The position numbers and the translations under genes were made by a program. The notes under the pieces were generated by a model. It had not been told where the DNA came from, did not search any database, and was given only the letters and a program-made list of their open reading frames with translations. A DNA stretch of 64,000 bases from Trichocoleus desertorum ATA4-8-CV12 (GTDB lineage Bacteria; Cyanobacteriota; Cyanobacteriia; FACHB-46), in assembly GCA_019358975.1 (NCBI GenBank), contig JAHHIL010000003.1:1-64000 (forward strand), read 5' to 3'. This document shows, in pieces, positions 45,102 to 56,506 of the stretch; position 1 is the first letter of the stretch; every line of letters begins with the position of its first letter.

Positions 45102-46625
45102 ATGAACTTTAGTGATGAGTTCGAGCTACTGCTGCGAGCCCGCTATCCTCTGATTTATATTTCGACTCGTGAAGAAGAGCGAGTGGAGGCAGCGATCGCG
45201 CAGTCTGCGAAACATCAGGGCAATCGAGCCGTTTATATCTGGGATTTTGTCGATGGCTACCAAGGCAACCCCAATGACGTGGGCTTTGGTAAGCGTAATC
45301 CGCTACAAGCCCTAGAGTTTATCGAAAAACTTCCTGCGACAGCCCCTGCAATCTTTATTCTGAGAGACTTTCATCGCTTTGTAGAAGATGTTTCTGTTTC
45401 TCGGAAGCTGCGGAATCTGGCCCGATTGCTAAAGTCCCAGCCTAAGAATGTAGTTCTGGTAGCAGCACAAATTACCATTCCGGATGAGCTGAGTGAAGTT
45501 ATCACTGTTTTGGAGTTCCCGTTACCTACTCCTACAGACATCAAAGTCGAAATTGAACGCTTGTTGGCGGCGACAGGCCAGTCTCTCGAAGGCCGAACTT
45601 TAGATGATTTAGTGCGGTCTTGTCAGGGTCTTTCTATTGAGCGAATTCGACGGGTATTGGCACGAGCGATCGCCACGCACCGAGAGCTGCAACCAGACGA
45701 CGTAGATTTGATCTTGGAAGAAAAACGCCAGACGATTCGGCAAACCCAGATTTTGGATTTTTATCCTGCTACCGAGGAAATTTCGGACATTGGGGGTCTG
45801 GATAACCTCAAAGATTGGCTGTTGAGGCGAGGCGGTGCATTTTCTGACAAAGCTCGGCAGTATGGCCTACCACACCCTAGAGGCATGTTACTGGCAGGCA
45901 TTCAGGGCACTGGCAAGTCCTTAACCGCCAAGGCGATCGCCCATCACTGGCACTTGCCTTTACTCCGCCTAGACGTGGGACGGCTATTTGCTGGGTTAGT
46001 AGGTGAGTCAGAATCTCGCACTCGCCAAATGATTCAGCTAGCAGAAGCATTAGCGCCTTGCGTGCTATGGATTGACGAAATAGACAAAGCCTTCTCTGGC
46101 TTTGATAGCAAAGGGGACGCAGGAACAACTAGCCGGGTCTTTGGTACTTTCATTACTTGGCTGGCAGAAAAAACTTCTCCCGTTTTTGTGGTCGCAACTG
46201 CTAATAATGTCCAAGCACTGCCGCCTGAAATGCTACGTAAGGGCCGATTTGATGAGATTTTCTTTGTGGGGTTGCCTAGCCAAGAAGAGCGTCGAGCCAT
46301 TTTCGCGGTGCATTTGTCTCGCCTCAGACCCCACAACCTGAAAAGTTATGACTTGGATCGACTTGCCTACGAAACTCCAGACTTCTCAGGCGCGGAGATT
46401 GAGCAAACCATCATAGAGGCGATGCATATCGGCTTCAGTCAAAATCGGGATTTCACCACCGACGATATTTTGGAAGCAGCCAGCCAAACGGTGCCATTGG
46501 CCCAAACCGCACGGGAGCAAATTCAATTTCTTCAAGATTGGGCTGCCGCTGGCAAAGCACGTTTAGCATCTCGGCATGGTGGCTTAAGTAGCCGCGTCTC
46601 CCGCTCTCTGCAATCTCCTGACTAA
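45102..46625 (+). CDS. ycf46: Ycf46-like AAA ATPase
   Basis: A 507-residue AAA+ protein. The N-terminal half is a degenerate AAA region ([24 protein letters not shown]). The C-terminal AAA domain has Walker [16 protein letters not shown], Walker [25 protein letters not shown] and [28 protein letters not shown]. This matches plastid and cyanobacterial Ycf46, implicated in photosynthesis regulation and CO2 response in some species. It ends the cluster. Confidence 0.92.
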   Translation: MNFSDEFELLLRARYPLIYISTREEERVEAAIAQSAKHQGNRAVYIWDFVDGYQGNPNDVGFGKRNPLQALEFIEKLPATAPAIFILRDFHRFVEDVSVSRKLRNLARLLKSQPKNVVLVAAQITIPDELSEVITVLEFPLPTPTDIKVEIERLLAATGQSLEGRTLDDLVRSCQGLSIERIRRVLARAIATHRELQPDDVDLILEEKRQTIRQTQILDFYPATEEISDIGGLDNLKDWLLRRGGAFSDKARQYGLPHPRGMLLAGIQGTGKSLTAKAIAHHWHLPLLRLDVGRLFAGLVGESESRTRQMIQLAEALAPCVLWIDEIDKAFSGFDSKGDAGTTSRVFGTFITWLAEKTSPVFVVATANNVQALPPEMLRKGRFDEIFFVGLPSQEERRAIFAVHLSRLRPHNLKSYDLDRLAYETPDFSGAEIEQTIIEAMHIGFSQNRDFTTDDILEAASQTVPLAQTAREQIQFLQDWAAAGKARLASRHGGLSSRVSRSLQSPD

Positions 46626-46739
46626 AGCGAAGCAGGACTATTCGGCTGCTAGTCTTTACAAGCTACGGAAGATTCCTCAACTAAATCCAAATAAATTCGG
46701 GATCGGCAATGTAGAATACAGTCTGATTTGGTTTTAGCC

Positions 46740-47204
46740 ATGAAATGGTCTGGCCTGATAAACCTGATAAAGTTTTTGCTGGGTTTTGCACTGGCGATCG
46801 CTCTCCTAGGTCTAGGAGGAGTGGTGGCTGCCCGTTATTTTGTCACTAAACTTACCGCTCCTCCCCCAAGGCCCACGTTTGCGAACGATAAGCCCGCTGC
46901 AACTAAAGCTGCTGTAGCGGCCTCAGGTGCCTCCGGGAATACTGCGGCTCCTCAAGGTGACAGCTCAACCGCACCAACCCCTGCTTTAGAACCAGGTGCC
47001 TATCAAGCTCGCGTAGTGCAGCCCATTGGTCTAATTTTGCGGGATGGCCCTGGCAGTAATTCTAACCAAATCGGTGGTATCGAGTATAACAGCCGGGTAG
47101 TAGTGCTAGAAGAAAGCCCCGACAAAGTGTGGCAGCGAGTCCGAATAGAAGATAGCGATCGCACAGGTTGGGTAAAAGCAGGCAATACCGAGCGTGTAAA
47201 TTGA
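46740..47204 (+). CDS. Membrane-anchored SH3-domain protein
   Basis: 154 residues from the ATG at 46740. A single TM helix is at residues 9-31, followed by a Pro/Ala/Thr linker. A bacterial SH3 domain fills the end (YQARVVQPIGLILRDGPGSNSNQIGGIEYNSRVVVLEESPDKVWQRVRIEDSDRTGWVKAGN). SH3_3 domains bind peptidoglycan or peptides. Likely a cell wall-linked membrane protein. Confidence 0.85.
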   Translation: MKWSGLINLIKFLLGFALAIALLGLGGVVAARYFVTKLTAPPPRPTFANDKPAATKAAVAASGASGNTAAPQGDSSTAPTPALEPGAYQARVVQPIGLILRDGPGSNSNQIGGIEYNSRVVVLEESPDKVWQRVRIEDSDRTGWVKAGNTERVN

Positions 47205-47418
47205 TTAGCCTGATCAAGCAGCTTCCTTTTTGGACTCATATTTTGCAGTATCGTCTGGCTCAACCGGCCACTTCACATCACCAGTCAGTTCTCCAGATAA
47301 AATAAATTCTCTGTAAAATTACTGATTAACCCCAATAAAAATGCCATAAAATATAGCCAATAGAAGTTTGAGGCATCCTCTAGCTTTGGCTCGTGAGTCA
47401 GCACTTTACAGAAGTTCT

Positions 47419-48507
47419 ATGGAAAACCTTGCCTATCTTCACCTAGCCTCGACCTACGAGACGGCTCCTTTGAGTCAGCTGGCTTCAACCAATTTTCGCC
47501 TTTCCTCATTTAATGCACTGAAATGCTTAAGGCTGCCTAGCTGGATTTTACTCAGGCTATTGCCAGTTGTCGTCATGCTGTCTATTGTCAGCTTTGTGAG
47601 TGCCGTCCATGCCCTAGAGAATGGTGATAGTGGGCCTGAAGTAACAGAACTGCAAACTCGACTCAGCAACCAAGGATACTATGACGGGCCCATTACGGGT
47701 TACTATGGCACCCTGACTCAAGAAGCAGTAATCAGGTTTCAGCAAGAGCGGGGGCTGGCTGCTGATGGGATTGCGGGTGAGAGAACTTTATCAGCATTAG
47801 AAGGTTTCAACCAAGCAACGACTGCATCAGGCACATCAGGAGCCCTAAGATTAGGTGCTACGGGGGACGCAGTCAGTACCTTGCAAAACTCTTTGCGGGC
47901 AGCAGGATTTTATGAAGACGCAACGACAGGATATTTTGGGTCTTCAACTGAAGCCGCTGTCATTAGGTTTCAGCAGGCAAATGCCTTGGAACCAGACGGG
48001 ATTGTTGGCTCCAACACGCAGGCAGTTCTACAGCGTTATCCAAGCACAGCTGCAACGACATTTTACCCAGCTCAGCCTTATAACAATCCTTTTCCCACTC
48101 CCGTCTCCAGCAGTAGTTCATCGCTGGGCCGAGGCGATACTGGTCCTGCTGTCACCAACTTACAAACTAGGCTCAAAGCCGCAGGCTTCTTCGACGGCCC
48201 TATCACAGGTTACTTTGGCTCTCTAACTGAAACCGCTGTCATTCGCTTCCAGCAAGCTAGGGGGCTTCCTGCCAATGGTATTGTAGGTAGCGCCACTTTA
48301 GCAGCATTACCTGGTTCGACGTCTAATCCAAGCGGAACAGTTGCCAATCAATTCAGCGTTTTGGAGTTACAACGACGATTGAAAGCTAGAGGCTTCTACG
48401 CAGGCTCATTAGATGGAGACATGGGACCCTCAACGCAAAGAGCGATCGCGGCGGCTCAGCGTTTTTATGGGGTCAGCGATCGCGACGTTCGCAATGGACG
48501 CTTTTAG
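47419..48507 (+). CDS. Peptidoglycan-binding-domain protein
   Basis: The product is 362 residues from the ATG at 47419. A hydrophobic anchor is near residues 45-65 (ILLRLLPVVVMLSIVSFV). Three complete PG_binding_1 domains follow (VTELQTRLSNQGYYDGPITGYYGTLTQEAVIRFQQERGL and two further copies) plus a shorter fourth (LELQRRLKARGFYAGSLDGDMGPSTQRAIAAAQRFYG). Thus it is an envelope-bound repeat protein with no catalytic domain visible. A likely cell wall anchor. Confidence 0.88.
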   Translation: MENLAYLHLASTYETAPLSQLASTNFRLSSFNALKCLRLPSWILLRLLPVVVMLSIVSFVSAVHALENGDSGPEVTELQTRLSNQGYYDGPITGYYGTLTQEAVIRFQQERGLAADGIAGERTLSALEGFNQATTASGTSGALRLGATGDAVSTLQNSLRAAGFYEDATTGYFGSSTEAAVIRFQQANALEPDGIVGSNTQAVLQRYPSTAATTFYPAQPYNNPFPTPVSSSSSSLGRGDTGPAVTNLQTRLKAAGFFDGPITGYFGSLTETAVIRFQQARGLPANGIVGSATLAALPGSTSNPSGTVANQFSVLELQRRLKARGFYAGSLDGDMGPSTQRAIAAAQRFYGVSDRDVRNGRF

Positions 48508-48528
48508 CACCTAAAACACCCTAATTTT

Positions 48529-48984
48529 CTACATTGGCGTTAATGAACGTTGGCAAGTTGGGCAGATCGCATGAATTGACAACTGGCAATCCAGCAGATG
48601 ATATCCCTCTTTCTGCGCTGTTTTTGTGCCAATTTTTAGAATCGAGTCACTCTTAAACTCAGTTGTTTTGTTACAGCGGACGCAAATGAGATGGTGGTGA
48701 TAGTAGGGATAGGGTTGGTTTAGCTCGTAATGTTTGTGGCCCTCTGCCAGCTCTAGTTCGCGCAGAATTCCCATTCGGGCCATTAACTTCAAAGTCCGGT
48801 AGATGGTGGATAGGCTGATTCGTTCCCCATCGGTTTGCAGCTCATTGTACAGATCTTCAGCGCTCAGATGATTTCCCTTGGGGAGATTCTGAAACACTTG
48901 CAAAATAGTCTCTCGTTGCGGTGTTAGACGCCAGCCTCGCTCGTTCAGTTCAGCCTTTAGTGAAGACGTGGTGTAGAGAGACAT
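48529..48984 (-). CDS. fur: Fur-family regulator, FurA type
   Basis: The product is 151 residues from the ATG at 48984 (MSLYTTSSLKAELNERGWR). Winged helix: LTPQRETILQVFQNLPKGNHLSAEDLYNEL and ISLSTIYRTLKLMARMGIL. Metal sites: HKHYEL, YYHHHLICVRCN and HAICPTCQ, with two CxxC pairs that coordinate zinc. The closeness to Anabaena FurA over the N-terminus, by recall, suggests iron-responsive Fur rather than Zur or PerR. It is divergent from nothing nearby and has an inverted repeat upstream at 49029-49064. Confidence 0.9.
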   Translation of the reverse strand: MSLYTTSSLKAELNERGWRLTPQRETILQVFQNLPKGNHLSAEDLYNELQTDGERISLSTIYRTLKLMARMGILRELELAEGHKHYELNQPYPYYHHHLICVRCNKTTEFKSDSILKIGTKTAQKEGYHLLDCQLSIHAICPTCQRSLTPM

Positions 48985-49028
48985 AAACAACCTTCCCAAT
49001 AAAGTCTCTTATTGAGAAGGATACACAA

Positions 49029-49064
49029 TCAACAAGGTTATTATCAAGAGAATCACCTTGTTGA
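49029..49064. promoter_or_regulatory. Inverted repeat upstream of fur
   Basis: TCAACAAGGT at 49029-49038 is an exact inverted repeat with ACCTTGTTGA at 49055-49064. The 16-base spacer is AT-rich. Between it and fur lies TCTCAATAAG on the minus strand (near 49005-49020), similar to cyanobacterial Fur boxes. Autoregulation is an inference. Confidence 0.5.
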
Positions 49065-49175
49065 CAATAATATTTAATTAAGGGGCTGGTACGAATCTAC
49101 CATTATTTAGAACCAACCCGAAAGCCCTAGGAGCGATTGGCGCTCAGAAACCTCTCTAGGTCTTCGTACTAGCTC

Positions 49176-50423
49176 TTAGCTCAGGGATTCTAGATAATCT
49201 CGCACCCGGTTACGCCGCTTGGGTTGACGCAGTTTTTGCAAAGCTTTCGCTTCAATCTGACGGACTCGTTCCCGCGATAAGTCTAAAGCTCGACCAATTT
49301 CAGCCAAGGAGTAAGGATGACCATCCCCTAAGCCGAACCGCATCAAAATCACATCCCGCTCCCGACTAGTGAGGTCTGTCAGCAGTTGTTGAAGATCTCG
49401 ACGCAGAGATTCCCGCATCAAAATCTCCTCAGGTGAGACATCCTCGGTTTCTAGCAAATCTCCTAGTTCTGTATCTTTCTCTTTACCCACTTTGGTTTCG
49501 AGAGAAACAGAGCGGGGGACTCGCAGCAATACTTCTCTAACTTGCGGAGCAGTCATTTCTAGCTCTTTGGCAATGTCCTCAATCGTGGCCATGCGCCCTT
49601 TTTCTTGAGAAATTTTGCGTTGAGCTTTTTTAATTTTGTTTAGCTTCTCTGTGATATGAACAGGTAGGCGGATCGTACGGCTCTGGGTCGCGATCGCCCG
49701 TGTAATGCCCTGACGAATCCACCAGTAAGCATAGGTGCTAAAGCGATAACCTTTTGTGGGATCAAACTTCTCCACGGCTCGCTCTAAGCCTAGGGTGCCT
49801 TCTTGAATCAAATCTAGCAGTTCTAAGCCCCGGTTCTGGTACTTCTTAGCAACAGATACAACCAAGCGTAAGTTCGCTTTGATCATGTGTTCCTTGGCTC
49901 GCAGACCTTCTGTTTGGATCTGCTCCAGCTCTGTCACCTCTAGCGCGACAACCTCGGCCCAGCGACGTTTTCCTTGAGCCACAATTGGCTTTAGGTCTGC
50001 GACAGTAACGCCTGCTTGAGCGGCCCAACGCTCTAAGGAAGGTCGATGACCCAGTTGAGACGCTAAACAGTCATGAGCTTCAATTAAATCAACGTAGCGC
50101 TTAATAGGCTCATCTCCTGCGGTTGCTACTTCATTACGTAGCTCCAGCAATCGCATGTAGCGCTGAACCCTTTGCGCTTCCGAAACTTCTTCATCTCGCC
50201 CTAACAAGCGAACCCGGCCAATTTCTTGGAGATACAAGCGCACCAAATCGGTAGTGCGGCGGCTCACATTTTTGCGTACCCCACCGACTGGATCGGCATA
50301 CCCCATGTCTAAGTCAACGAGATCATCTACACTTGGTTCGATGTCCTCATTGCTCAACCGAAAGCTAGTAGCGTTCAGTTGATCGTCATATTCTGCATCA
50401 GCGTAAAAAGATGTTGCTGGCAT
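49176..50423 (-). CDS. sigC: Group 2 RNA polymerase sigma factor (SigC-like)
   Basis: A 415-residue sigma-70 family factor. Region 1.2 (TDLVRLYLQEIGRVRLLGRDEEVSEAQRVQ), regions 2.1-2.4 (KEHMIKANLRLVVSVAKKYQNRGLELLDLIQEGTLGLERAVEKFDP, FSTYAYWWIRQGITRAI), region 3 and region 4 (SLAEIGRALDLSRERVRQIEAKALQKLR) are complete. The N-terminus MPATSFYADAEYDD is like SigC of other cyanobacteria, by recall. These nonessential factors respond to nitrogen, stress or heat. The 490 bases upstream to gpsA contain its promoter. Confidence 0.9.
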   Translation of the reverse strand: MPATSFYADAEYDDQLNATSFRLSNEDIEPSVDDLVDLDMGYADPVGGVRKNVSRRTTDLVRLYLQEIGRVRLLGRDEEVSEAQRVQRYMRLLELRNEVATAGDEPIKRYVDLIEAHDCLASQLGHRPSLERWAAQAGVTVADLKPIVAQGKRRWAEVVALEVTELEQIQTEGLRAKEHMIKANLRLVVSVAKKYQNRGLELLDLIQEGTLGLERAVEKFDPTKGYRFSTYAYWWIRQGITRAIATQSRTIRLPVHITEKLNKIKKAQRKISQEKGRMATIEDIAKELEMTAPQVREVLLRVPRSVSLETKVGKEKDTELGDLLETEDVSPEEILMRESLRRDLQQLLTDLTSRERDVILMRFGLGDGHPYSLAEIGRALDLSRERVRQIEAKALQKLRQPKRRNRVRDYLESLS

Positions 50424-50915
50424 AGTGATCGTCTCAGTCGCTCCGGGTAATTATGGGGCTTGCTAGCTAGGTCTCGCTGCTATTGTTCCCGTCATGTCAG
50501 ACTTCAGAACGCTGCTGAGAGTTCCACAGCCAAATCCGTCAAGCTTTCTTAACATGATTTGAGCCATAACCATCAGCGGCAAATTCAACAGCCAGACCTC
50601 CTAGGTAAGATTTGAGTCCTAACGGCTCAAGGGCTAGCTTCATGCTTCAACTAGCTCTACAGTAGGCACCCGTCTTGTTACTCGCACCCAATTTGAGATC
50701 TACTCGTAGGTAGATGCAGTCAAAACCTGTTTTACCTAGCTATCCAAACTATAAAGAGAGAATAGGAAAGCATGAGTGACTCAGGTCAGGTGTTAGGTTA
50801 ATCTACATCACCCGATCCAATATTTCCTGATCACTAGACGAATTTCACTAGATCTGCACCTAGAGCTGATTTCTAATTAAGCTTTGATGTAGGTTGTACT
50901 AACTCAACTTCGCTT
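50424..50915. other. Intergenic region upstream of sigC
   Basis: About 490 bases, AT-rich, no supported gene. It contains the sigC promoter and the gpsA 3' end. I see a weak hairpin (TTGAG-N9-CTCAA) near 50615 and no repeat. No RNA gene is recognised. Confidence 0.55.
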
Positions 50916-51851
50916 CTATAAATTGAGAAGGTTGTACTCTGGTTTAGTATTTCTCAGCATGAGGGCTTCGGTGGCCTGTTGCGGCGTAATTTCGCTTTCT
51001 AGCAAGCGATAGACTTGATGCGAAATAGGTACAGAAATATTGTGTTGACGAGCCAGCGGAATTAACACTTGAGTCGTGTTGATGCCCTCAGCCGTGCCTT
51101 CTAAAGTCGCTAGTACCTCCGAAAGCGTCTGACCTTGAGCCAAACCATAGCCAACTCGGTAGTTGCGGCTCAGAGGGCTATTGCAAGTGGCTAGCAGGTC
51201 ACCTAAACCAGATAAGCCATAAAAGGTTTCTGTTTTTGCTCCCCAGTGAGTGCCAACTCGAATGATTTCTGTGAGCCCACGAGTTACAAGAGCTGCTTTG
51301 GCATTGGTTCCCAGTTGGAGACCGTCACAAACTCCAACCGCGATCGCAATAATATTTTTGAGCGTGCCACCCAGTTCTACCCCTAAGGGATCGGGATTGG
51401 TATAAACCCGAAAAACACCGGACGAAAAGACCGCCTGTACCTGCTCAGCTGCGACCAGCTTCTCGCTCGCAACTACAGTGGCAGCAGGCAATCCCTGCTC
51501 GATTTCCTTCGATAAATTGGGTCCAGATAGTACCACAACTGGATGCCTGGGAAAAGCTGCTTGCCAAATTTGGGCGGGAGTGAGTGTTGTTGTGGGATCT
51601 AAACCCTTAGTTGCGGTGACTAAAATTGCCGACTCGGCGATCGCTAGGGACTGTAGCTGCTCCACCACAGGTCTCACACCCTGCATAGAGATCGCTGACA
51701 CAATCAAGTCAGCCCCTTCTACTACCTCTCCCAAACTTTGAGAATGGCGACGTGACCAAAGGCGCACGGAATGACCCTGCTTGGCTGCTAAGTTTGCCAA
51801 GGCTGAACCCCATGCGCCTGATCCCAGTACTGCCAGCGTTACAGTTTGCAC
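50916..51851 (-). CDS. gpsA: Glycerol-3-phosphate dehydrogenase [NAD(P)+]
   Basis: The product is 311 residues from the GTG at 51851; the frame opens 16 codons upstream, but that would overlap lipA. It has the Rossmann motif VLGSGAWGSALANLAAKQGH, the SGPNLSKEIEQGLPAA segment, GVELGGTLKNIIAIAVGVCDGLQLGTNAKAALVTRGL and LSGLGDLLATCNSPLSRNYRVG. It makes sn-glycerol-3-phosphate for lipids. Lies downstream of lipA with a 10-base gap, so the two are probably cotranscribed. Confidence 0.95.
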   Translation of the reverse strand: MQTVTLAVLGSGAWGSALANLAAKQGHSVRLWSRRHSQSLGEVVEGADLIVSAISMQGVRPVVEQLQSLAIAESAILVTATKGLDPTTTLTPAQIWQAAFPRHPVVVLSGPNLSKEIEQGLPAATVVASEKLVAAEQVQAVFSSGVFRVYTNPDPLGVELGGTLKNIIAIAVGVCDGLQLGTNAKAALVTRGLTEIIRVGTHWGAKTETFYGLSGLGDLLATCNSPLSRNYRVGYGLAQGQTLSEVLATLEGTAEGINTTQVLIPLARQHNISVPISHQVYRLLESEITPQQATEALMLRNTKPEYNLLNL

Positions 51852-51861
51852 AGCCCTTTTC

Positions 51862-52770
51862 TCAATCCAGTGGTAAAAGGTTGGCTGTGGGCACACCAAT
51901 GGTACGAGGGTAGCGTTCCATCAACACCCTTACTTGCTCAGCATGGTAAGAACTGCGGGTTAAAGGTGAAGACACGACTTGCAAAAAGCCGATAGACTCA
52001 CCAAATTCTCTCCAAGCGTCGAACTGGGCTGGGGGGACGAAGTTTGCAACGCCCAAGTGTTTTTGGCTGGGTTGCAAGTATTGACCGATTGTGAGGATGT
52101 CGCAATCTACGGCTCGTAGATCCTGCATGGCTGCCCGCACTTCTGCGTCAGTTTCACCCAAGCCCACCATGATGCCAGACTTTGTATAAACCCAAGGGGC
52201 TAGTTCTCGCGATCGCTTTAGCAATTCCAAGGTGCGCTCATACTGGCCTTGAGGACGAACACGCCGATAGAGCCGAGGTACAGTCTCTGTGTTGTGGTTG
52301 AGCACTTCTGGCTGCGCCTGCAAAATCGCCTCTAACGCCTGCCAATTGCCACACAAATCTGGAATTAAAACTTCGATCGTCGTGCTGGGAGAAATTGCTC
52401 GAATCGCTTGAATACAGCGCTCAAACTGCGATGCGCCGCCATCAGGTAGATCATCTCGGTTGACAGACGTAATGACTACATGATTGAGGCGTAATCGATG
52501 CACTGCCTCAGCCAAGCGATCGGGTTCAGTCGGATCGAGCGGTTGGGGCTTTTTCTCAAAATCAATATCGCAGTAGGGACAAGCTCTAGTACAAGCGGGT
52601 CCCATGATCAAAAATGTTGCTGTACCGTGATTGAAGCACTCACCGATGTTTGGACAAGATGCCTCTTCACAGACGGTGTTGAGTGCTAAATCTCGGAGGA
52701 TTTCTTTAACACTACCGACTCGCTCCCACTGAGGAGCTTTGACCCGTAACCACTCTGGCTTAACGACCAC
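51862..52770 (-). CDS. lipA: Lipoyl synthase
   Basis: A 302-residue radical SAM enzyme. The auxiliary cluster motif is [13 protein letters not shown] (CX4CX5C). The radical SAM cluster is [11 protein letters not shown] (CX3CX2C). It also has [19 protein letters not shown] and [11 protein letters not shown], and the expected RSSYHA at the C-terminus with its conserved Ser. It inserts sulfur into octanoyl groups on lipoyl-dependent proteins. It starts the lipA-gpsA operon. Confidence 0.96.
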   Translation of the reverse strand: MVVKPEWLRVKAPQWERVGSVKEILRDLALNTVCEEASCPNIGECFNHGTATFLIMGPACTRACPYCDIDFEKKPQPLDPTEPDRLAEAVHRLRLNHVVITSVNRDDLPDGGASQFERCIQAIRAISPSTTIEVLIPDLCGNWQALEAILQAQPEVLNHNTETVPRLYRRVRPQGQYERTLELLKRSRELAPWVYTKSGIMVGLGETDAEVRAAMQDLRAVDCDILTIGQYLQPSQKHLGVANFVPPAQFDAWREFGESIGFLQVVSSPLTRSSYHAEQVRVLMERYPRTIGVPTANLLPLD

Positions 52771-52878
52771 GCTGAGTTTTGATTGCTGAAGTTATGTATG
52801 ATTAATCTTAACAAGTCGCGGCACATCACAATATCTTTGTGCCTATGGTACGCTAAACTTGATTGATTAAGACTACAA

Positions 52879-52952
52879 CGGGATGTAGCGCAGCTTGGTA
52901 GCGCACTTCGTTCGGGACGAAGGGGCCGCTGGTTCGAATCCAGTCATCCCGA
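52879..52952 (+). tRNA. trnP: tRNA-Pro (CGG)
   Basis: A 74-base cloverleaf. The acceptor CGGGATG pairs with CATCCCG. The anticodon stem CTTCG/CGAAG holds TTCGGGA, anticodon CGG. The T arm is TGGTTCGAATCCA. Discriminator A, no encoded CCA. It ends 28 bases before the hetR stop codon, on the opposite strand. Confidence 0.96.
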
Positions 52953-52980
52953 TTTTCAACTTTTGGATGAATGTCTTGAC

Positions 52981-54424
<1,444 letters not shown>

Positions 54425-54598
54425 TCACCTGCCGCTGCCACGATGAGGCTCTACACCATTGTTTCTTTGGGATGCTAGAACTTCTTGAGTGTGAACAGAT
54501 AGCGAAGAATTGTGTAAGCTATAGCTAATAGGTTGCAAACTAAATGCCCAGGCAACCGTCAGCAAACCAACTGCTATGACAGATTGATAAGTGTGCAT
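54425..54598 (-). CDS. patX: PatX: RGSGR pentapeptide precursor
   Basis: The product is 57 residues from the ATG at 54598 (MHTYQSVIAVGLLTVAWAF); the frame continues upstream to 54649 with another possible start. A hydrophobic signal-type N-terminus (residues 7-20) is followed by a polar, poorly conserved middle and ends exactly in HRGSGR before the stop. RGSGR is the HetR-inhibiting peptide of PatS and PatX. PatX genes are known near hetR across filamentous cyanobacteria. The match is to the architecture: signal segment, short length, terminal pentapeptide and position beside hetR. It is expected to be exported and processed into the diffusible inhibitor. Confidence 0.85.
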   Translation of the reverse strand: MHTYQSVIAVGLLTVAWAFSLQPISYSLHNSSLSVHTQEVLASQRNNGVEPHRGSGR

Positions 54599-54918
54599 AG
54601 GAAGTATCCATCTCAGAGCTGCTACTTTCTGATACGGAACTTTGGGCACCTGATCAGGAAAAAAATTTCTATAGCTACCTTTGACTCGGCAGAATCTGAA
54701 TCAAAGCTGTGTTTTTGCTAATTTGATCTCATCATCGACTAGTACTCTGCTACGTTAATTTTGCTGGTTGGGATTCCCCTGAATCAGCCACCTAATTGCT
54801 ATTGACCAAGAGGCTCAGATTGAGTACCAACTTGGAGTTAGCGATATACCGATCGCTTGCCACTTCCTCGTAGACTAAAGGCAGCAAGTGACGTACTCCT
54901 GAACTGGGGGCAGCCGCC
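54599..54918. other. Divergent intergenic region between patX and mgtE
   Basis: About 320 bases with AT-rich stretches and no supported gene. It should carry the patX promoter (minus) and mgtE promoter (plus). GTA-N6-TAC near 54742 lacks the N8 spacing of an NtcA site. Confidence 0.55.
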
Positions 54919-56310
54919 TTGACTGAGTATCTCTCTTCTCCTTTGCAACCTACTTCCCGAACTGAATTACGACAATTGGTGCGATCGCAACTCCAAACCC
55001 TCTTAGAGCAAGGAAATTTGCCGGGGGCGAAGGCGTTGTTGGTGCCTGTGCAAGCGCCTGATATTGCCGAAGCGATCGAGGGCTTACCCGAAACCCTCCA
55101 AGTGATTGCTTTTCGCTTGTTACCAAAAGATGAGGCGATCGAAGTTTATGAGTATTTAGATCCTTCGGTGCAACAAGCTCTAATTGAAGAGTTTAAGCGT
55201 CAGGAAGTGCTAAACATTGTTGACAAAATGTCTCCCGACGACCGAGTGCGCTTGTTTGATGAATTGCCTGCTAAGGTCGTTACCCGCCTGCTAGAGCAGT
55301 TAAGTCCGCTAGAACGCCAGTCTACGGCTTTGCTGTTGGGCTACGAATCTGGCACAGCGGGGCGGATTATGACGCCTGAGTATATTTCCTTAAAGGAGAG
55401 CTTCACGGCTTTTCAAGCTTTGGAGAGAATTCGCGGCCTAGCGAAATATACTGAGACTGTTTACTACCTTTATGTAACCGATGCGGCTCGTTGCCTAACG
55501 GGAACTCTATCCTTGCGGGAATTAGTAGTGGCACAGCCTCAGCAGACGATTGGGGAAATCATGACCCGTGATGCTTTATTTGTGCAGACAGATACTGATC
55601 AAGAAGAAGTAGCTCGCTTAATTCAGCGCTACGATTTCCTCGCTGTGCCCGTGGTAGATGCAGAGCAACGGCTGGTCGGGATTGTGACGGTCGATGATGT
55701 GATCGATATTCTGGAGCAGGAAACCACTGAAGATATTTATGCGCTGGGTGGTGTCCAGGCCGATGGTGACAACTACTTCCAAACTAATTTATTAACCGTA
55801 GCGCGACGACGGGTTGTCTGGCTCTTGGTATTGTTGCTGACCAATACTGTGACTGGCACTATTATCAAAGCTCAGGAAGAGTTGTTGCAGCAGGTGGTGA
55901 CATTGGCAGCATTTATTCCCCTCCTGACTGGAACGGGGGGCAATGTCGGCGCTCAGTCCTCTACGGTCGTGATTCGAGGCTTGAACACAGAGGACATTCG
56001 TCTGAAAGAAGCGCTTCGCATTATTCGACGCGAGGCGATCGCAGGACTTCTACTCGGCCTAATTTTGGGGACCATCACGATCGTCTGGGCCTACTTTCTC
56101 CAAGGCAATTTTTTGGTGGCGCTGGCTGTGGGAGTGAGTTTAGTGGCGATCGCGCTGCTTGCTTCAGTATCTGGCTCGGCTCTGCCATTTCTCTTTCGGT
56201 ATCTCAAGCTAGACCCAGCCCTGATGTCCGCTCCCTTCATTACCACGGCTGTTGATGTAGTGGGCGTGCTGATTTATTTCAATCTGGCACGACTGATTTT
56301 GCAGTTATAG
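54919..56310 (+). CDS. mgtE: Magnesium transporter MgtE
   Basis: 463 residues, start TTG with GGGGG upstream at 54906-54910. The N domain (LEQGNLPGAKALLVPVQAPDIAEAIEGLP...ALLLGYESGTAGRIMTPEY) and two CBS domains (IMTRDALFVQTDTDQEEVARLI, VVDAEQRLVGIVTVDDVIDIL) are present. Five TM helices follow, with TGTGGNVGAQSSTVVIRGL and DVVGVLIYFNLA. It is the usual Mg2+ channel with cytosolic gating domains. Alternatively it can pass Co2+. Confidence 0.95.
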   Translation: MTEYLSSPLQPTSRTELRQLVRSQLQTLLEQGNLPGAKALLVPVQAPDIAEAIEGLPETLQVIAFRLLPKDEAIEVYEYLDPSVQQALIEEFKRQEVLNIVDKMSPDDRVRLFDELPAKVVTRLLEQLSPLERQSTALLLGYESGTAGRIMTPEYISLKESFTAFQALERIRGLAKYTETVYYLYVTDAARCLTGTLSLRELVVAQPQQTIGEIMTRDALFVQTDTDQEEVARLIQRYDFLAVPVVDAEQRLVGIVTVDDVIDILEQETTEDIYALGGVQADGDNYFQTNLLTVARRRVVWLLVLLLTNTVTGTIIKAQEELLQQVVTLAAFIPLLTGTGGNVGAQSSTVVIRGLNTEDIRLKEALRIIRREAIAGLLLGLILGTITIVWAYFLQGNFLVALAVGVSLVAIALLASVSGSALPFLFRYLKLDPALMSAPFITTAVDVVGVLIYFNLARLILQL

Positions 56311-56324
56311 AGTTCTTTTACCTA

Positions 56325-56360
56325 CAAAAAAAGTGAAGACTTTTGCGGTAAGCCTTCACT
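56325..56360 (-). terminator. Terminator for the choice-of-anchor A gene
   Basis: AGTGAAG at 56332-56338 pairs with CTTCACT at 56354-56360. On the minus strand the stem is followed by a run of seven T. It lies about 150 bases beyond the stop of the minus-strand gene at 56507. The same stem also lies just after mgtE. Confidence 0.75.
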
Positions 56361-56506
56361 CGCACTTCAGGGATTCATAACTATCAAACTTGCCACAAAC
56401 AGCTCTCGATTATAAGCTTGCGACTATACACTAAAGACATCTCAGTTCTCAATCAAATCCACTAGGCAGGCTCTAGTTTCGGAGCTGTTGTTTGACAGGT
56501 TTGCTG

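Noticed and set aside
54742-54753. NtcA-like site upstream of patX
   Set aside because: GTA and TAC are separated by 6 bases, not the 8 of an NtcA box.
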